From Archivesica marissinica (taxonomy: Eukaryota > Mollusca > Bivalvia > Venerida > Vesicomyidae), in the NCBI GenBank assembly GCA_014843695.1, contig CM026391.1, positions 21,446,626-21,510,625 on the forward strand: DNA of 64,000 nucleotides. Direction: 5' to 3'. This document shows positions 11,733 to 23,358 of this stretch, piece by piece. Under the pieces are notes generated by a model, which saw only the letters and a program-made list of their open reading frames with translations, did no database searches and had not been told where the DNA came from. The position numbers and the translations under genes are program-made. Positions within the stretch are counted from its first letter, which is position 1, and every line of letters starts with the position of its first letter.

Positions 11733-12345
11733 TTTGTTAGTGCATATATAATGTACATAGATGACCACATTATGGTAAACTATGAAAATTCATCTTCTAC
11801 AAACAAATATTTGTATGTAAAATATTGTGACATGATTTTTTAAATTTTATTTACATTACAATTTAATTTTAAAATTCCACCATATAAATATAATATTGTT
11901 ATCAACTGTGAAGGGAATCAAATTTTACATCTGTCCGTCCATCTGTCTCCAGTGATAGATTTTGAAATCAAATGACACTATACATGTAGGTTCGCCATGA
12001 TCACGACATGCCATGGCATGCGCATGAAGGATGTACATAATTATGTGGTTGGTAAAAATAAGTATTCTGCGGGCATCCATGTCCTTCGGGCACACTTCTA
12101 GTTATATTAATTCAGTTATTATTAAGTTGTTTAATGTTATTTTTGTTTTGTTTCAATTTATTTTAGTTGATGGTGGTTTGTTTCGGACTGTTCCTCGTAG
12201 ACCAATGTTTGACGATTTAATTTAGCAACTCTGATGTAAGTATACAATTTATTATGTACACATTTTTTAAATTTCAGAATAACTGCTTAATCAAAATGTA
12301 ATAGAACATATCAAATATCATGGCATTGATAATGCTACTAAGTTT
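11733..12345. other. No gene resolved; flank of the following pseudogene
   Basis: AT-rich DNA. The text near 12275 ('acattttttaaatttcag') could be a splice acceptor leading into the coiled-coil gene. Nothing else is recognised. Confidence 0.4.
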
Positions 12346-13479
12346 ATGCTGGACAAGTTTCCAGATAAATTAACTTATAAGCAAGTAAGACTACAGCAAA
12401 GGTATCTGAGGAAAAATAAGGATATAGGCAAAATCAAAGGTAAAGCTAACATGCAACGTTTTCTCGACGAGGAATATTCTTTGCCTATGTCACATGACTC
12501 GGCACAAGTAAGTAAAAAAAGTGAAATGTCTGTGACTGATACAGAAACATACAAAGATGTAGCGGAACAATTTGCTACTGAATTACATACGGCAGAAAGG
12601 AAAGTTATAACAATGGAAGGGGAACTTGAGGTTGTCATAAATGAGAAAGATGCTCTTAATGTAAGCTTAGATGAAAATTTAAATGTAATAGATAACCAAG
12701 AAAAGGCTTTGAAACGAACAACAAATCGTGAGAACTACTACAGGGGCAAGTGTCAAAAAATGGAGAATATCATTGGCGACCGTGTTAAACGAAATGAAAT
12801 TGAAGCTTTGAAATTGACTATTGATGAGTTTAAAACGCAATTGAGAACTAAAAGTGATGAAATTCGTAGTCTGAAATCCATAATTGATGAACTAAATGTT
12901 GAAATCTTACGTTATTTGATGACAAGAATTGTGTATACCCGGTACATCTTATTAGACTCCAATGTTTCATGTGAAAAGCCTGTGTTATTGAACATGTTTT
13001 AAAACTTTGCAACAAAGAGGCAAATCATAAATTGCCATCTATAAGTACTATCAACAACTGGTCACTGGAAAGGGGGTTAATATCCAGGCGTCAAATTGCA
13101 GAATCCTGTGACAATACAAATACCACCTTACATACCGACGAGGCTTCTAAATATGGTTCGAAGTGGGGGGCATTTGCGACAAGAGACAGCGGGGGTAATT
13201 ATTTGCTGCTGGGACTTAGAGATATGGCAACAAAGTCGTCTTGTGACACTCTTGATACATTCAAGGATATTTTAGATGATATCGATTCAACTTGTTCAAC
13301 AGAAATTGAAAACAGCCATGCACACAAAATTTTATGTAATATAAAGAATACAATGAGTGATCGGGCTTCCACAGAAACAAAATTTAACAACTTACTAAAA
13401 GAGTACCGTGAAACCTTCCTCCCTGATGTCATTTCAAATTTTAATGCTATGAACGAGGAATCTAAGCAGGCCATTAGTT

Positions 13480-13694
13480 TATACAAATTTATTTTAGCTC
13501 GATTGCGAAACAAGTTCTTATAACTTATATCAATCACTCTCAAGACCTCATTCCTGATGGAATCCATCGCTACGATGGAGAGAGAAGAGGCAACGTGAAA
13601 ATTAAATGCCTTGCCTAAGGGCACAATCGTAACGGCTCCAGCGGGGCTCGAACTCCGGACCTTTCGCATCCACTGCGCTATCACGACTTCCACG
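13480..13694 (-). mobile_element. tRNA-derived SINE, family 4, inside the coiled-coil gene
   Basis: Full-length family-4 copy: a tRNA-like head on the minus strand ('gttcgagccccgctggagcc'), then the body and an A/T tail. It is flanked by the 15-bp target duplication 'agcaggccattagtt' at 13465-13479 and 13695-13709. Removing one duplicate and the SINE rejoins the host frame. Confidence 0.92.
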
Positions 13695-13940
13695 AGCAGG
13701 CCATTAGTTCCATGAATAACTTTTTCTGTGGCCTTCATACACTTGTACATATGGCTGATGTATCACAGCAAGCAATTTATGAAGTTGAGAAATCTCATTT
13801 TGAGGGCAATACCCCCATCCATAATCCTTCTTTCTCTAAATCTGGCCAGTCGGGTACTGTCAGACTTATATTTACTGCATGTAAAGCGTTTGCAAGACGT
13901 GGTGACCAAAAAATGGATGTCATGGCGCATTTTTAACTTA

Positions 13941-15660
13941 CGAGGGATGTTCAAAAAATTCGCGGAAAGTGCTTATAAAATCTTTATTTGTCTTCTATAT
14001 GACTCGTTACTACAGTAACGTCCATCGACCGTCACCGGATCACTTTTCGTATTTTAACCAATTTTTTGGAAAATTGTTACCACTTTACATGTTCATTACT
14101 TTTGTATGCGCTAATTGATTTTCTCAAAAATTACATGACGTCCACATATGGTTCCCGTACATTCATACTGTGACGCCAGTAGACTATTACGACGTCATTT
14201 GTGACGTCAACACATGTTCAACGTGTGCACCGTCTATTAGCAGACCGGATTCACATCACGATGTCGTTAGAACAGCGCTACGCAATAAAATTTTGTGTTT
14301 TGCAAAAGAAAACTAAATCAGAAACTGTGACTGATATTACGAAAACATATGTTGAAAAGGCTTTGTAGGAAAACTGCAATATATAAGTGGTACAACAGAT
14401 TCAGCGACGGCGTCGATTTACCTAAGGACGTAAAACGAGACGGACGTCCTGCAACGTCGAAAAACGATAAAATCATCTGTAGGGCCAAATCCATTCTGGA
14501 TTCGGATAGACGTATACGTGTCAGGGATTTAGCTAATAAATTGGATATTTCAACGGGAAGTGCGTATTCTATAGTTACGGATAAGTTGAATATGCGTCGT
14601 GTTGCAGCTAGAAAGGTACCTCGGTTACTTTCAAGCGAACACAAAGAGAAAAGAATGGCGGCTGCTACACAATTTCTACAGAACTTTCGTAAAAAAGGCA
14701 TGAGATATTTAAATAAAATAGTGACAGTTGATGAAACATGGGTATCAACGTTCGATCCTGAAACCAAGCAAATGTCATCAGTTTGGAAAACACCGGCATC
14801 CCCATCACCACAGAAGGCACGTGTCGTCCATTCAGCGAAGAAGCAGATGTTTATCGTATTCTACGACGTGCGAGGTGTGGTCCTAACTCATGCCGTACCT
14901 GTGGGGACTACAATTACCTCCAAGTACTATTCAAAGGTATGTACAGTACAATCTATATGATTTATACATTATTTTCTCCTTTTTTTGCCTCACAAATGGG
15001 CGGGTTGTGATATTTTTGCAATTGCCTTTCAGGTGTTGAGCAGAAATTTCATAGCAGTGATGAGAAAGAAGCGACCTGGGCTCTTAAATGACTACCTTCT
15101 GCATCAAGACAATGCTCCCAGTCACAAGTCTGCATACACACAGGCGATGATGGATAAGTTGAATATGAAAACTGTGGATCGCCCCACCCGCCCTACTCAC
15201 CCGATTTGCCACCAAATAACTTTTATCTATTCCCTACTTTGAAAGCTGAACGTCGTGGCAGACGAATGGGCTCGATAGAGGAAATTCAAAACACTGTCTG
15301 TTCCATTTTTAAAAGCATCCCGAAAAATAGTTTCAGAAGATCATTTCTAACATGGGTGCATAGATGGGAGAAATGTTTGCGGTACAAGGGCAAGTATTTT
15401 GAGAAGATGTGACATTGAAGTAAGGAAATTTGAGAATGACGTGACGTTAATTAATTACTCGTATTTTGACGTTGATCCGGTCACGCTTTGTAGGCATTAC
15501 TAAAACTATGGTAACTTCTTCATTTTTAAAGATACTATGGTGAAATCTTTCCTACAAGTTGAAAAGAGATGTATGTATATCGGTATTAAATATAATGAAT
15601 AAAACTGTATTGTTAAAAAAAGTTATAAGCACTTTCCGCGAACTTCTTGAACCCCCCTCG
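13941..15660 (+). mobile_element. mariner-type DNA transposon inside the coiled-coil gene
   Basis: Inverted ends of about 38 bp: left 13941-13978 starting 'cgagggatgttcaaaaaatt', right 15623-15660 as its complement. They are flanked by the TA target duplication (13939-13940, 15661-15662). The 1.72-kb element contains one decayed transposase. Confidence 0.92.
14261..15412 (+). pseudogene. mariner transposase with an internal intron, inactivated
   Basis: Begins MSLEQRYAIKF. A frameshift near 14365 leads into the helix-turn-helix region (KTAIYKWYNRF) and then the first catalytic Asp in VDETW (14728-14742). A clean GT...TTTCAG intron of 96 bp (14937-15032) separates KYYSK from VLSRNF; removing it keeps the frame. 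The second Asp lies in HQDNAPSHKS. A second frameshift near 15185 precedes LPPNNFYLFP, where the residue 34 positions after the second Asp is Asn instead of the DD34D Asp. It ends GKYFEKM. With two frameshifts and a substituted catalytic residue it cannot be active. Confidence 0.85.
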
Positions 15661-15749
15661 TATATTAGTGAATTCTTAAAATCTAACAAAAGTCTTCCGT
15701 TGCAACCATTGAAAGGCAATCGCTTTAATATTCTATTCTCCAATGCAGG

Positions 15750-15901
15750 CCACAGGCCCTGTGGTTATAAAACTTTTTTCAGATCTCAAACTCGAACTAA
15801 AGAAATTTGATTAGTTGATTGTGAGTTTCATACTCAGCTGAACCAATCAGAAGCTTGAGACTGAGTTTGAGATTGGAGAAAAGTTTTATAACCTCGGGGG
15901 C
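15750..15901. mobile_element. Foldback MITE, family B, inside the coiled-coil gene
   Basis: Ends 'ggttataaaac' and 'gttttataacc' are inverted, and inner parts 'cagatctcaaactc' and 'gagtttgagattgg' also pair. It lies exactly between the host codons for ...SNAGH and VYFLHK. A related copy at 52222-52356 shares 'accaatcagaag'. Confidence 0.75.
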
Positions 15902-16509
15902 CATGTCTACTTCTTGCATAAAAAAATGCTGGATTATCTAGAGAAAACCAGTGCTTCAAATGGATTGCTTCAAAGTGTTTTGCACGATTTGAAAAAACCT
16001 TTCTTTGTTGCTGGTTGCAAAGCGTTAGGGTTAGTGTTAATTTATAACAACCCCGTTGTGGAATGTCAACGAAAATAAAACTGTTTCCATTTCTTTAATG
16101 AACCAAAAGTACCGTCGCTTACTTTTTGTTCCTGGATGATGTTTCCCAGAACCTTGATGCATTTGTGAAAGATGAATTATTACTATTTGATGATGTACCA
16201 GTCAGAAAAGACAATGTCTATAATTCACTTGTTGAACCATCTGACCTAGATGACCATGTGATTGTGGTACTGTCAGTGATATTACCTGCAAAGTCAAAAC
16301 TAATAAAGAGGCAATATGGTGATCATCTTCCGGGAGGCAAACATGAGGTCATTGATCCACTCCAGACTGTTAGTGTCGACAAGCACAACAAATATCCAGA
16401 GGGGGTATTTTCATACGTGGACCATCTGCTTGCTTCCAAGCCAAATATCAAAACTCTAGCATTAGAGTCCCAAATTGCCTTTTCATTAAACAAAACAAGT
16501 GAATGGTTA

Positions 16510-16772
16510 TATTTATTTATATTTTATATTTCGGGTTTTACGCCTGCATCAGCACCATTTTGGGCTATATCGCCGACGGGCAGTTTACTTAACAACACCT
16601 TTCCTGGGCAGGCTCCAACGATTAACAAGTACTTGGGTGCACCAACATCCGTAAGAAACTGCCAACTTTTTCATATAAATGAGACACGACCTGAGCGGGG
16701 CTTGAACCCGTGATGATAGGTTACAGTGGTATACAAGTCATCGACCTTAACCACTCGACCACGGAGGCAGAC
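16510..16772 (-). mobile_element. tRNA-derived SINE, family 1, inside the coiled-coil gene
   Basis: Full-length copy in minus orientation: 'aaccactcgaccacggaggc' is the complement of the head. The 14-bp target duplication 'caagtgaatggtta' is at 16496-16509 and 16773-16786. The host reading resumes with WLETQ. Confidence 0.92.
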
Positions 16773-17611
16773 CAAGTGAATGGTTAGAAACTCAGGAAAA
16801 TGCCAATGAAATAATAGTGCAGTGTAGAACCGAAGTAGCTGTAGAGAAGAAAAAGTTTAAACAAAGGGAAGATCTTATCAGGGCCAAGAGAATTGAAAAG
16901 CAAGAGGCAGATTTCAGAATGAAACAAGAACAGGAGAGAAGAAGAATCGAACGACTAGAGAATGAGACCACTGACATGTTGTATTATGCCTGCAAACTGT
17001 AGAGCAAGTGGAGGATGAGTTATCTAAAATTAAATCTAAAAAAGAGATCTGTGATAAAAATGTATATGTGTTCAGTAGACAAGAAAATGGCAAGAGTCCC
17101 TTTAAATGTTGGAGAGCTTAAACAAAATGTGTTTTCTTTAATAGAAAACTCCTTCCATATCCCTCCACCAAATACCCCCCATATGCTAGTAGGAAAATAT
17201 ATTAATGGCTGGCAGTTGATAATCGAAAATGGTACAACGGCAGAGTTATATCACAGGTATACCCAAACATCAATTGTATCTTTTGAAAACTATGTTATAT
17301 AATTATATGTGTGGCTATATATGTGCATCTCAAACATTTTCTACTGTATGCGTTATTCTTGTACATTACAGGTCCCGCAGGCTTTCCCCAATGGTTTAAC
17401 ATTCTATACGACACAGATGAAGCAATATACACAGCAAAGCTTGGTGAAGATTACAGAGCAGGAGATGTAATAATTAGTGAGCAGCAGCAGTAAGGTAAGA
17501 ATTAAGGTAAGAATTAGATAAGCATTTTGTTCTTGCGGAAATATTACGGTAGAAGGCAATTTCAACGGCGTTTTCGCGAGGCGGCTGAACAGATGGAAAT
17601 GTAATCAGGAC

Positions 17612-17732
17612 AGAGTATTTTAGCTTCCAACATCCTTACCCATAAGCATGCTAATGATATATCTATGAGGCATAGTAAAGCATGCAGAGCCAGGCCAGCT
17701 TATGTATTCACCTCAGCTGACCAGGCTATTGA
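17612..17732 (+). pseudogene. Possible further fragment of an expanded-family gene
   Basis: An open frame reads ...SNILTHKHANDISMRHSKA... and PAYVFTSADQAIEK before TAG. It follows the coiled-coil pseudogene and uses similar codons, but I cannot place it in a domain. It could be a trailing exon or chance. Confidence 0.25.
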
Positions 17733-17739
17733 AAAGTAG

Positions 17740-18510
17740 GAAGATTTTGTCATCGCCTTTGTCTATTTGTTTTTGTTGTTGTTTTTTTTGAAATTTCAAT
17801 GAGTAAATTGGTAACCTTAAAATTGATGTACCTTTAATAATGATGGTTCTACTTTAAAAATAATATCTTTTTTGAATTGGTATTAACAACACCTTTCCAA
17901 CAACATATTACAACCCTATATTGTGATAATAAAGTTTTAAAGCATACTCGCAGAAAAAATGGGCAAAAAACTTTCGATTTTCGGAAACTTCAAAGGGCCG
18001 TAATTCCGTTTCGGGTGGTCCGATTCCAAAAAAGAAAACAGTTTTGAGCTTGTCTCATTTAGACGCTTCCAATGATATATAACACGTGTGTATTGTCTCA
18101 ACTTTTAAAAATGGTCTGTGGATGCTATATACTTGACAAACATTCTGAACTGCCCCACGAGCCAGTCAGAAACGGCCCAGAACACCAACAAGAATGCGAA
18201 ATTCTCCGACACCCGGGTGATTGGAAAACAATATGTCGGATAAGTAATGTCTGGTTTGTAAATATAATGTATGCTATTCACACATTGTATTTACTGTGAA
18301 CAGTTGACACACAAGTATAATTGGAAAAGGTAACACCGAGAACAAAATATGAATGCCCTATTATATGAACAGCTTCGATACACAAATTTGATCGACCCCC
18401 TCTCCCCCCACACACACAAAGGAGCACTATAATCGATTACAGCCCACACACACCTGGAACCTAACATGTCGTAAATCACCACACTCACCGCCCATTGTTT
18501 TTCATTTTGC
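17740..18510. other. No gene seen
   Basis: Low-complexity T-runs and AT-rich DNA. A 75-codon plus frame at 18072-18299 has no recognisable motif. 'ggccgtaattccgtttcggg' near 17997 has a repeat-like look, but no second copy was seen in the window. Confidence 0.4.
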
Positions 18511-18512
18511 AA

Positions 18513-18743
18513 TTACACAAATTTATTTTAGCTCGATTGCGAAACAAGTTCTTACAACTTAAGTTAATCACTCTCGAGACCTCATTCCTGATGGAATCCA
18601 TCGCCATGAGGGAGAGAGAAGAGGCAACGTGGAATTTAAATGCCTTGCCTAAGGGCACAATCGTATCGGCTCCAGCGGGGCTCGAACTCCGGACCTTTCG
18701 CACCTGAAGCGAACGCGCATCCACTGCACTATCACGACTTCCA
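18513..18743 (-). mobile_element. tRNA-derived SINE, family 4, full length
   Basis: Same head, core and tail as 13480-13694, but with the complete head 'cacctgaagcgaacgcgc' that the 13.5-kb copy lacks. Minus orientation. Confidence 0.9.
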
Positions 18744-18762
18744 CAATTTGATCATTTTGCAA

Positions 18763-19020
18763 TTAGCCAATTAGCAAGCCCAATACACGACTTGCACTCT
18801 GAGAAACATATTTAGCAGTAATATTATAATCCAAATGTTCATGCAAAACAACACCTTTGTAAGCATACCTGGCGACAATATTAATCTGATTCACTCCACA
18901 CATGAGCATAAACTGGGTACATAGTTCTGGCCTCGGGCAAAAGTACACAACATTACTTTTAGAGGCATTAACAGTGTCGTTTAGAGAACAACATTTAAAA
19001 ACATTGAGTAGCACTTGTGT
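18763..19020 (-). pseudogene. LINE reverse-transcriptase fragment (thumb region)
   Basis: The minus frame reads VNASKSNVVYFCPRPE, RYAYKGVVLHEHLDY and SQSASRVLGLLIG. This is the usual succession in non-LTR retrotransposons just after the catalytic core (NPxKSKxxxF, YxYLGxxLDxxL, Sx(S)RALGxLI). No FADD core is attached. It is a short fossil. Confidence 0.6.
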
Positions 19021-19661
19021 CGCTCTAATAACTTTAAAGGTTGCAAAACAACAAATAAATTGCCTATTAAATACATAGTGAAAAGTAAAAACATACACAA
19101 TTTATATTTCCAATCATTCATTTCTTCTGATACCACATCCACTGTAAAGAGGTATTCAACTGAAACTGAAAAACAGCAAAAATATCACAAATGTCAGCAT
19201 TGACGGTGCTCACCTGTGAATAACGTCACTGTGTTTACACACTGTATTCCTCCGCCAAATATTACTGTATACCCAACAGTCAGTTTGCAATTGCCTCACT
19301 TCTTATACCACATCTTTTCTACACATCAACTAGTCTGAAGTCTAATTAATTTCTCAAAAAACACAAACTATACACTGCTCGTCATGAAAATGCATTTTGT
19401 ACCAAAAAGAAAAATGAACTATATTAGTTATTACGACTACATTAGTGGACCGTGGATGCACTTCTGCCTATTTACGTATATACAACCTATAACAAACAAA
19501 ACATATGCTATGTAATTATTTCTTACTTTTCATGTAATATAATCTTTAACAAACTACAATGACAATTTTGAGCCATGTGAAACCAGTATTTTCAACGGAA
19601 AAGTCACTAAAAACACGTCGGCCAGTGTAAAGTGACATTTTTTTAACATTTTGGCCAGTGA

Positions 19662-19935
19662 GTAATTTTGATCCCATTTTCCAAAACGCGACATTTGTTG
19701 ACATTGAACTGGTCTGGCTTTGTGTATGTGCATATTATTAAATAATAAATGCTTCTCAATAACAAAACTCCCCACATAAAAAAGCCAATCTAATTTTTTT
19801 ATACATTTCTGCCCGCGAGTAATTTTGATCCGATTTTCCAAATGGCTTCATTTTTTAACATTAATCTGGTCATTCTGCATGCGTATGCTATTAAATAATA
19901 AATGCTTCTCATTAACAAAATTGCCCGTATAAACA
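19662..19935. repeat. Direct duplication of ~120 bp inside the dead gene
   Basis: 'agtaattttgatcc' at 19662 and 19817 opens two copies that both run through 'ttaaataataaatgcttctc'. They are offset by about 155 bp and moderately diverged. Confidence 0.75.
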
Positions 19936-20125
19936 TCAGCATCATGACATGCATGGTTTATGACACAACCACCTTTCTCCAGGATGATGTAGAAAATGTT
20001 GCTTAGTTTTGGTGTTGCTTAGGAAGTCGTCTTTCTTAGACTGGATCACCATATCCCAAATAAAGTTCTCTATAACACGTGGTTGGATGTACACTCGATC
20101 GTCTTGTGTGTGTTGCATCTGTGCA

Positions 20126-20400
20126 TCTTTATTTATCGTTGCTACCAGTTGCCCATATGAGCGACGCCTCTTGAAGAGATTAGTTATTTTAGATTTTGGA
20201 GGATAGTGCATGATACAGACAGAGACCCATTCCAGAGTCTCCTCTGGTTCTTTTACGTGCACGGTGTAAAGCACCGACACGAGACCTCGGTTTAACGTCC
20301 CATCTGAAAGACTTAATTTTTATTAGGGTCAGACGGGGGATCAAACCTGCGATCCCTGGAATACCAGTCCAGCGTGTTACCACTGGACTACAGATCCGTC
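20126..20400 (-). mobile_element. tRNA-derived SINE, family 2, inside the dead PIN-like gene
   Basis: Near-full-length minus copy with complete head complement 'ctacagatccgtc' and body. It sits between PTTKD and the continuation of the gene. Confidence 0.9.
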
Positions 20401-22070
20401 TTTTGTTGTTGGTTTGTCACTATATCCGCCAAAGATGATGTCTGCCATAGAACCATACTTCGCCATCACATATGCAACATATAACTCGCATACTTCATCA
20501 TATGTGTCTCCTCTTGGCCACGTTATTTGATAGAGTAAGTCACCACCATCAATAATGTAGTGAACAGGTTCACTAGGTTCTCGTTGTTCAATTACGATGC
20601 ACTTCCAAAGAACATCAGCAAGTGTTTACTTTTTGGCTTCCAATGGAAGGCAGTATGCATTAAACAATGCTGAAGGATGTCCTCTTAGCTCATATTTTAA
20701 CAATTTTAACATCCATTAAACCTTCACCAACGAAGACTAGTCACTGGAACAATAACTATATGTCAACCTGCAAAGATCGGCCTTTAACCTTGATGACCAA
20801 CTTTGATACAAGTGTAACGGTGTGTGCAGTTTTTTTAATGTATACTCGTCTATCGACTTGTTGTTCAATGTGTTGAGAATAGTGTCTACTATTTCTCTTG
20901 ATCTTTCAATGTTAACATTTTCCGATGCTGACATTCCATTAGCTATGTTGATTAGTGATCGTGTATTAACAAATGGGTTTCTCCCCCTCTGAATCATGAA
21001 AACTGGATCATGAGTGTAGCGCGAGTCTCTTCTCTGTCTCATCATAGTAAAAACATTATGTTGGTCATTTGTTTGGTATGATGTGCATGTTAATGTCTGC
21101 ATGGCCTCGTTCGTGTTTGGGCATGGACTGTATGTATCCACATCAATCGTTGCATTTCCGTCATACTCTTACGTGCTGACAAGCCTCCACTCGTCTTCAA
21201 ACTTCACACCAAATCCTATTCAATGTTATGTAGACAGTTCAGCCCAGTACCTCTCACTTGCATGATTTCCATCCTCAAATTTCTTATATATATTTATATA
21301 TAATATATATCTGGATGTGTATGTGGCAAGTCATTCATCATTTGCAGATATACCCATGCAGATTTCACATCCACATTGTGATCTGATGCTGCTAATTAAG
21401 GTACAATGTAACATGCCACGGACAGATTGAAGATGCATTTCCCAGTTGCTTGTACTTTCAGATTTGAGGAACCTTCCTAGGATGTCTATCAATTCTGTAT
21501 ACTGTAACCATAGAAATGATGTTCTCATTGTAGTCCTCACTCCGTTTCGTGCGTTTACCTTTCTTTTTATTCGACATAACACATCAGCTGAGCATACTTC
21601 ATGAAGTTCATGCATAGTTATGGACATAGATATAAAGTTGTCATACAGTGTTTTGGTTTCTATCTGGTCATAACAGTATCTCGATGTTCATCATCAAATT
21701 GTCCAACATGTGTAGTTGTGTGGGACTCGGAATGAACAGTAGGCTCTTCCGCGATTTCATGGGTATGTGTGGTCTCCTTTGTTGGTACTGACACATTATA
21801 TGCATCTGCTATCAGAATTGTGTTCAGCGTGGTATCGGTATGCAGGTGACAACGAACAGCTTACTAGTTAACATATCACTCAGTGTTGCCAGCATATGGC
21901 AGTTCCAATACTTCTTGCAGTCCAGATCCAGTCACAAGATGGACAATGGTACAAAGAAAACTCATATGTGTGTGAAATCTGCCCCAACTTGGGACAATGC
22001 GGTTTAGCAGACATATCACTTGCTTGACACCTGATAATTGTCATTGCCTCCCAGTACATTATGTTATGTT

Positions 22071-22325
22071 ATATTTCGGGTTTTACGCCTGTATCAGCAC
22101 CATTTCGGGCTATATCGCCGGCGGGCAGTTTACTTAACAACACCTTTCCTGGGCAGGCTACAGCGGTTAAACAGTACTTGGGTGCACCAACCTCTGTAAG
22201 AAACTGCCAACTTTTTCATATAAATGAGACACGACCTGAGCGGGGCTCGAACCCGTGACCATCAGTTATGATAGGTTACAGTGGTATACAAGTCAGCGAC
22301 CGTAACCACTCAACCACGGAGGCGG
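22071..22325 (-). mobile_element. tRNA-derived SINE, family 1, full length
   Basis: Same structure as 3554-3827 in minus orientation, with an intact B-box complement and body. Flanking 'agtacattatg' and 'agtacaatgg' may be a decayed target duplication. Confidence 0.9.
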
Positions 22326-22582
22326 ATCCTCTGAGTACAATGGTTGAACAAATGTTACAAATGGAGTGATGTTATATTTACCACCATGCGATGATACAAA
22401 CTCCAGTGTAGTGTAGTGTAGTGTAGATGCATGAATAGTCCTTCGGATAAAGATCGATCATGGGTAGAAATGGAACAGATGACTGCCCAGGACCTGTGTC
22501 ACTTTGTAACCTTTGCATCAAACCTATAAAAATATTAGATAGATAATTATGTTATTATAGTGTGCTATAAATGACTGTACAC

Positions 22583-22860
22583 GTACATACATACATACAT
22601 ATTACAAGTATAAGAAAGCCTGATGGGTCTTGTACACATACATACATATTACAAGTATAAGAAAGCCCGATGGGTCTTGTACACATACATACATATTACA
22701 AGTATAAGAAAGCCTGGTGGGTCACACACACACACACACCACACCACACCACACCCACACACCACACACCACACACACACACACATTACAAGTATAAGAA
22801 AGCCCGATGGGTCTTGTACATATACATACATATTACAAGTATAAGGAGGTAAACGGAGGT
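22583..22860. repeat. ~51-bp tandem repeat with embedded (CA)n
   Basis: 'acatattacaagtataagaa' followed by 'agcccgatgggtcttg' repeats at about 51-bp spacing. One unit is expanded by a CA/CCACA run at 22720-22785. Confidence 0.85.
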
Positions 22861-22985
22861 ATGCATAAGGGTAAGTATAAGGAGGTAAGTATAAGGAGGT
22901 AAGTATAAGGAGGTATGTATAAGGAGGTACGTATAAGGAGGTAAGTATAAGGAGGTAAGTATAAGGAGGTACGTATAAGGAGGTA
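22838..22985. repeat. ~14-bp minisatellite
   Basis: 'gtataaggaggtaa' units (variants ggtacgtataa, ggtatgtataa) in tandem, directly after the 51-bp array and sharing 'agtataag' with it. This suggests the second array grew from part of the first. Confidence 0.85.
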
Positions 22986-23112
22986 TAGTTTAAACATATT
23001 TTATTTCCCAATATAATACATATTGAACAATCACACATAATCAGAATACAGAAACAGGATTAGAATGGAAGACAGTCTTATATAATTCTTCTCCTCAAAA
23101 TTCTTATTTTTA

Positions 23113-23220
23113 CCCCAGCACATGGCCATCTTGTTCGACAGTCACTTAAATCGGTTGTTCCAAAATAATATTTAATTCAGAAACCAGTGCCTTTATTTAC
23201 GTGTATCGTTATAACTCGTA
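23113..23220. repeat. Dispersed repeat shared with 33241-33340
   Basis: 'ccccagcacatggccatctt' opens both copies, which remain alignable for about 100 bp. In both places a family-3 SINE follows in the same orientation a few hundred bases later. Confidence 0.7.
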
Positions 23221-23358
23221 GTCCAACACATGAAAGTTATTATCACGTCATTAACATTTACGTTATTATCACGTCATTAACATTCCGTATATAACTGTGA
23301 CCGAAACGTTTGGGGAGGTAACCAGAGCACCAGAGTGAGGCTATATAACTCAATTCCC

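Larger units (their letters stand above)
12280..17493 (+). pseudogene. Dead copy of a multi-copy invertebrate coiled-coil gene family, interrupted by four insertions
   Basis: Coding pieces in order: 12346-12985 (N-terminal coiled coil rich in Glu/Lys, including RKVITMEGELEVVINEKDA), 13014-13479 (THTDEASKYGSKW-like block, here LHTDEASKYGSKWGAF; LGLRDMATKSS), 13710-13935 (FFCGLHTLVHMADVS), 15661-15749 (LPLQPLKGNRFNILFSNAGH), 15902-16030, 16126-16509 (DHLPGGK; KPNIKTLALES), 16787-17256 and 17372-17480 (FPQWFNILYD; EDYRAGD). A 115-bp intron at 17257-17371 splits the last two. Damage includes frameshifts near 12980, at the A-run near 13912 and near 17375, and a TAA near 16073. I recall this order as an expanded, functionally unassigned family in molluscs and cnidarians, with a C-terminal Tudor-like end; that is memory, not a search. 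Host or transposon origin is open. Confidence 0.7.
19560..21660 (-). pseudogene. Dead copy of a second multi-copy invertebrate gene family (PIN/NYN-like C-terminal part)
   Basis: Read from high to low coordinates: TSFLWLQYTELIDILGRFLK (near 21500), NEAMQTLTCTSYQTNDQH (near 21090), GRNPFVNTRSLINIANGMSA, REIVDTILNTLNNKSIDEYT (to about 20830), then VHYIIDGGDLLYQITWPRGD and TYDEVCELYVAYVMAKYG (about 20560-20440). After a SINE it resumes with KKDDFLSNTKTKQHFL and CVINHACHDADVYTG (about 20040-19940). The order matches a large uncharacterised family I recall from molluscs and cnidarians, whose C-terminal half has PIN/NYN-like Asp-rich motifs. Several frameshifts and stops break it. The 3' end is duplicated in direct orientation. 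Function unknown. Confidence 0.6.
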
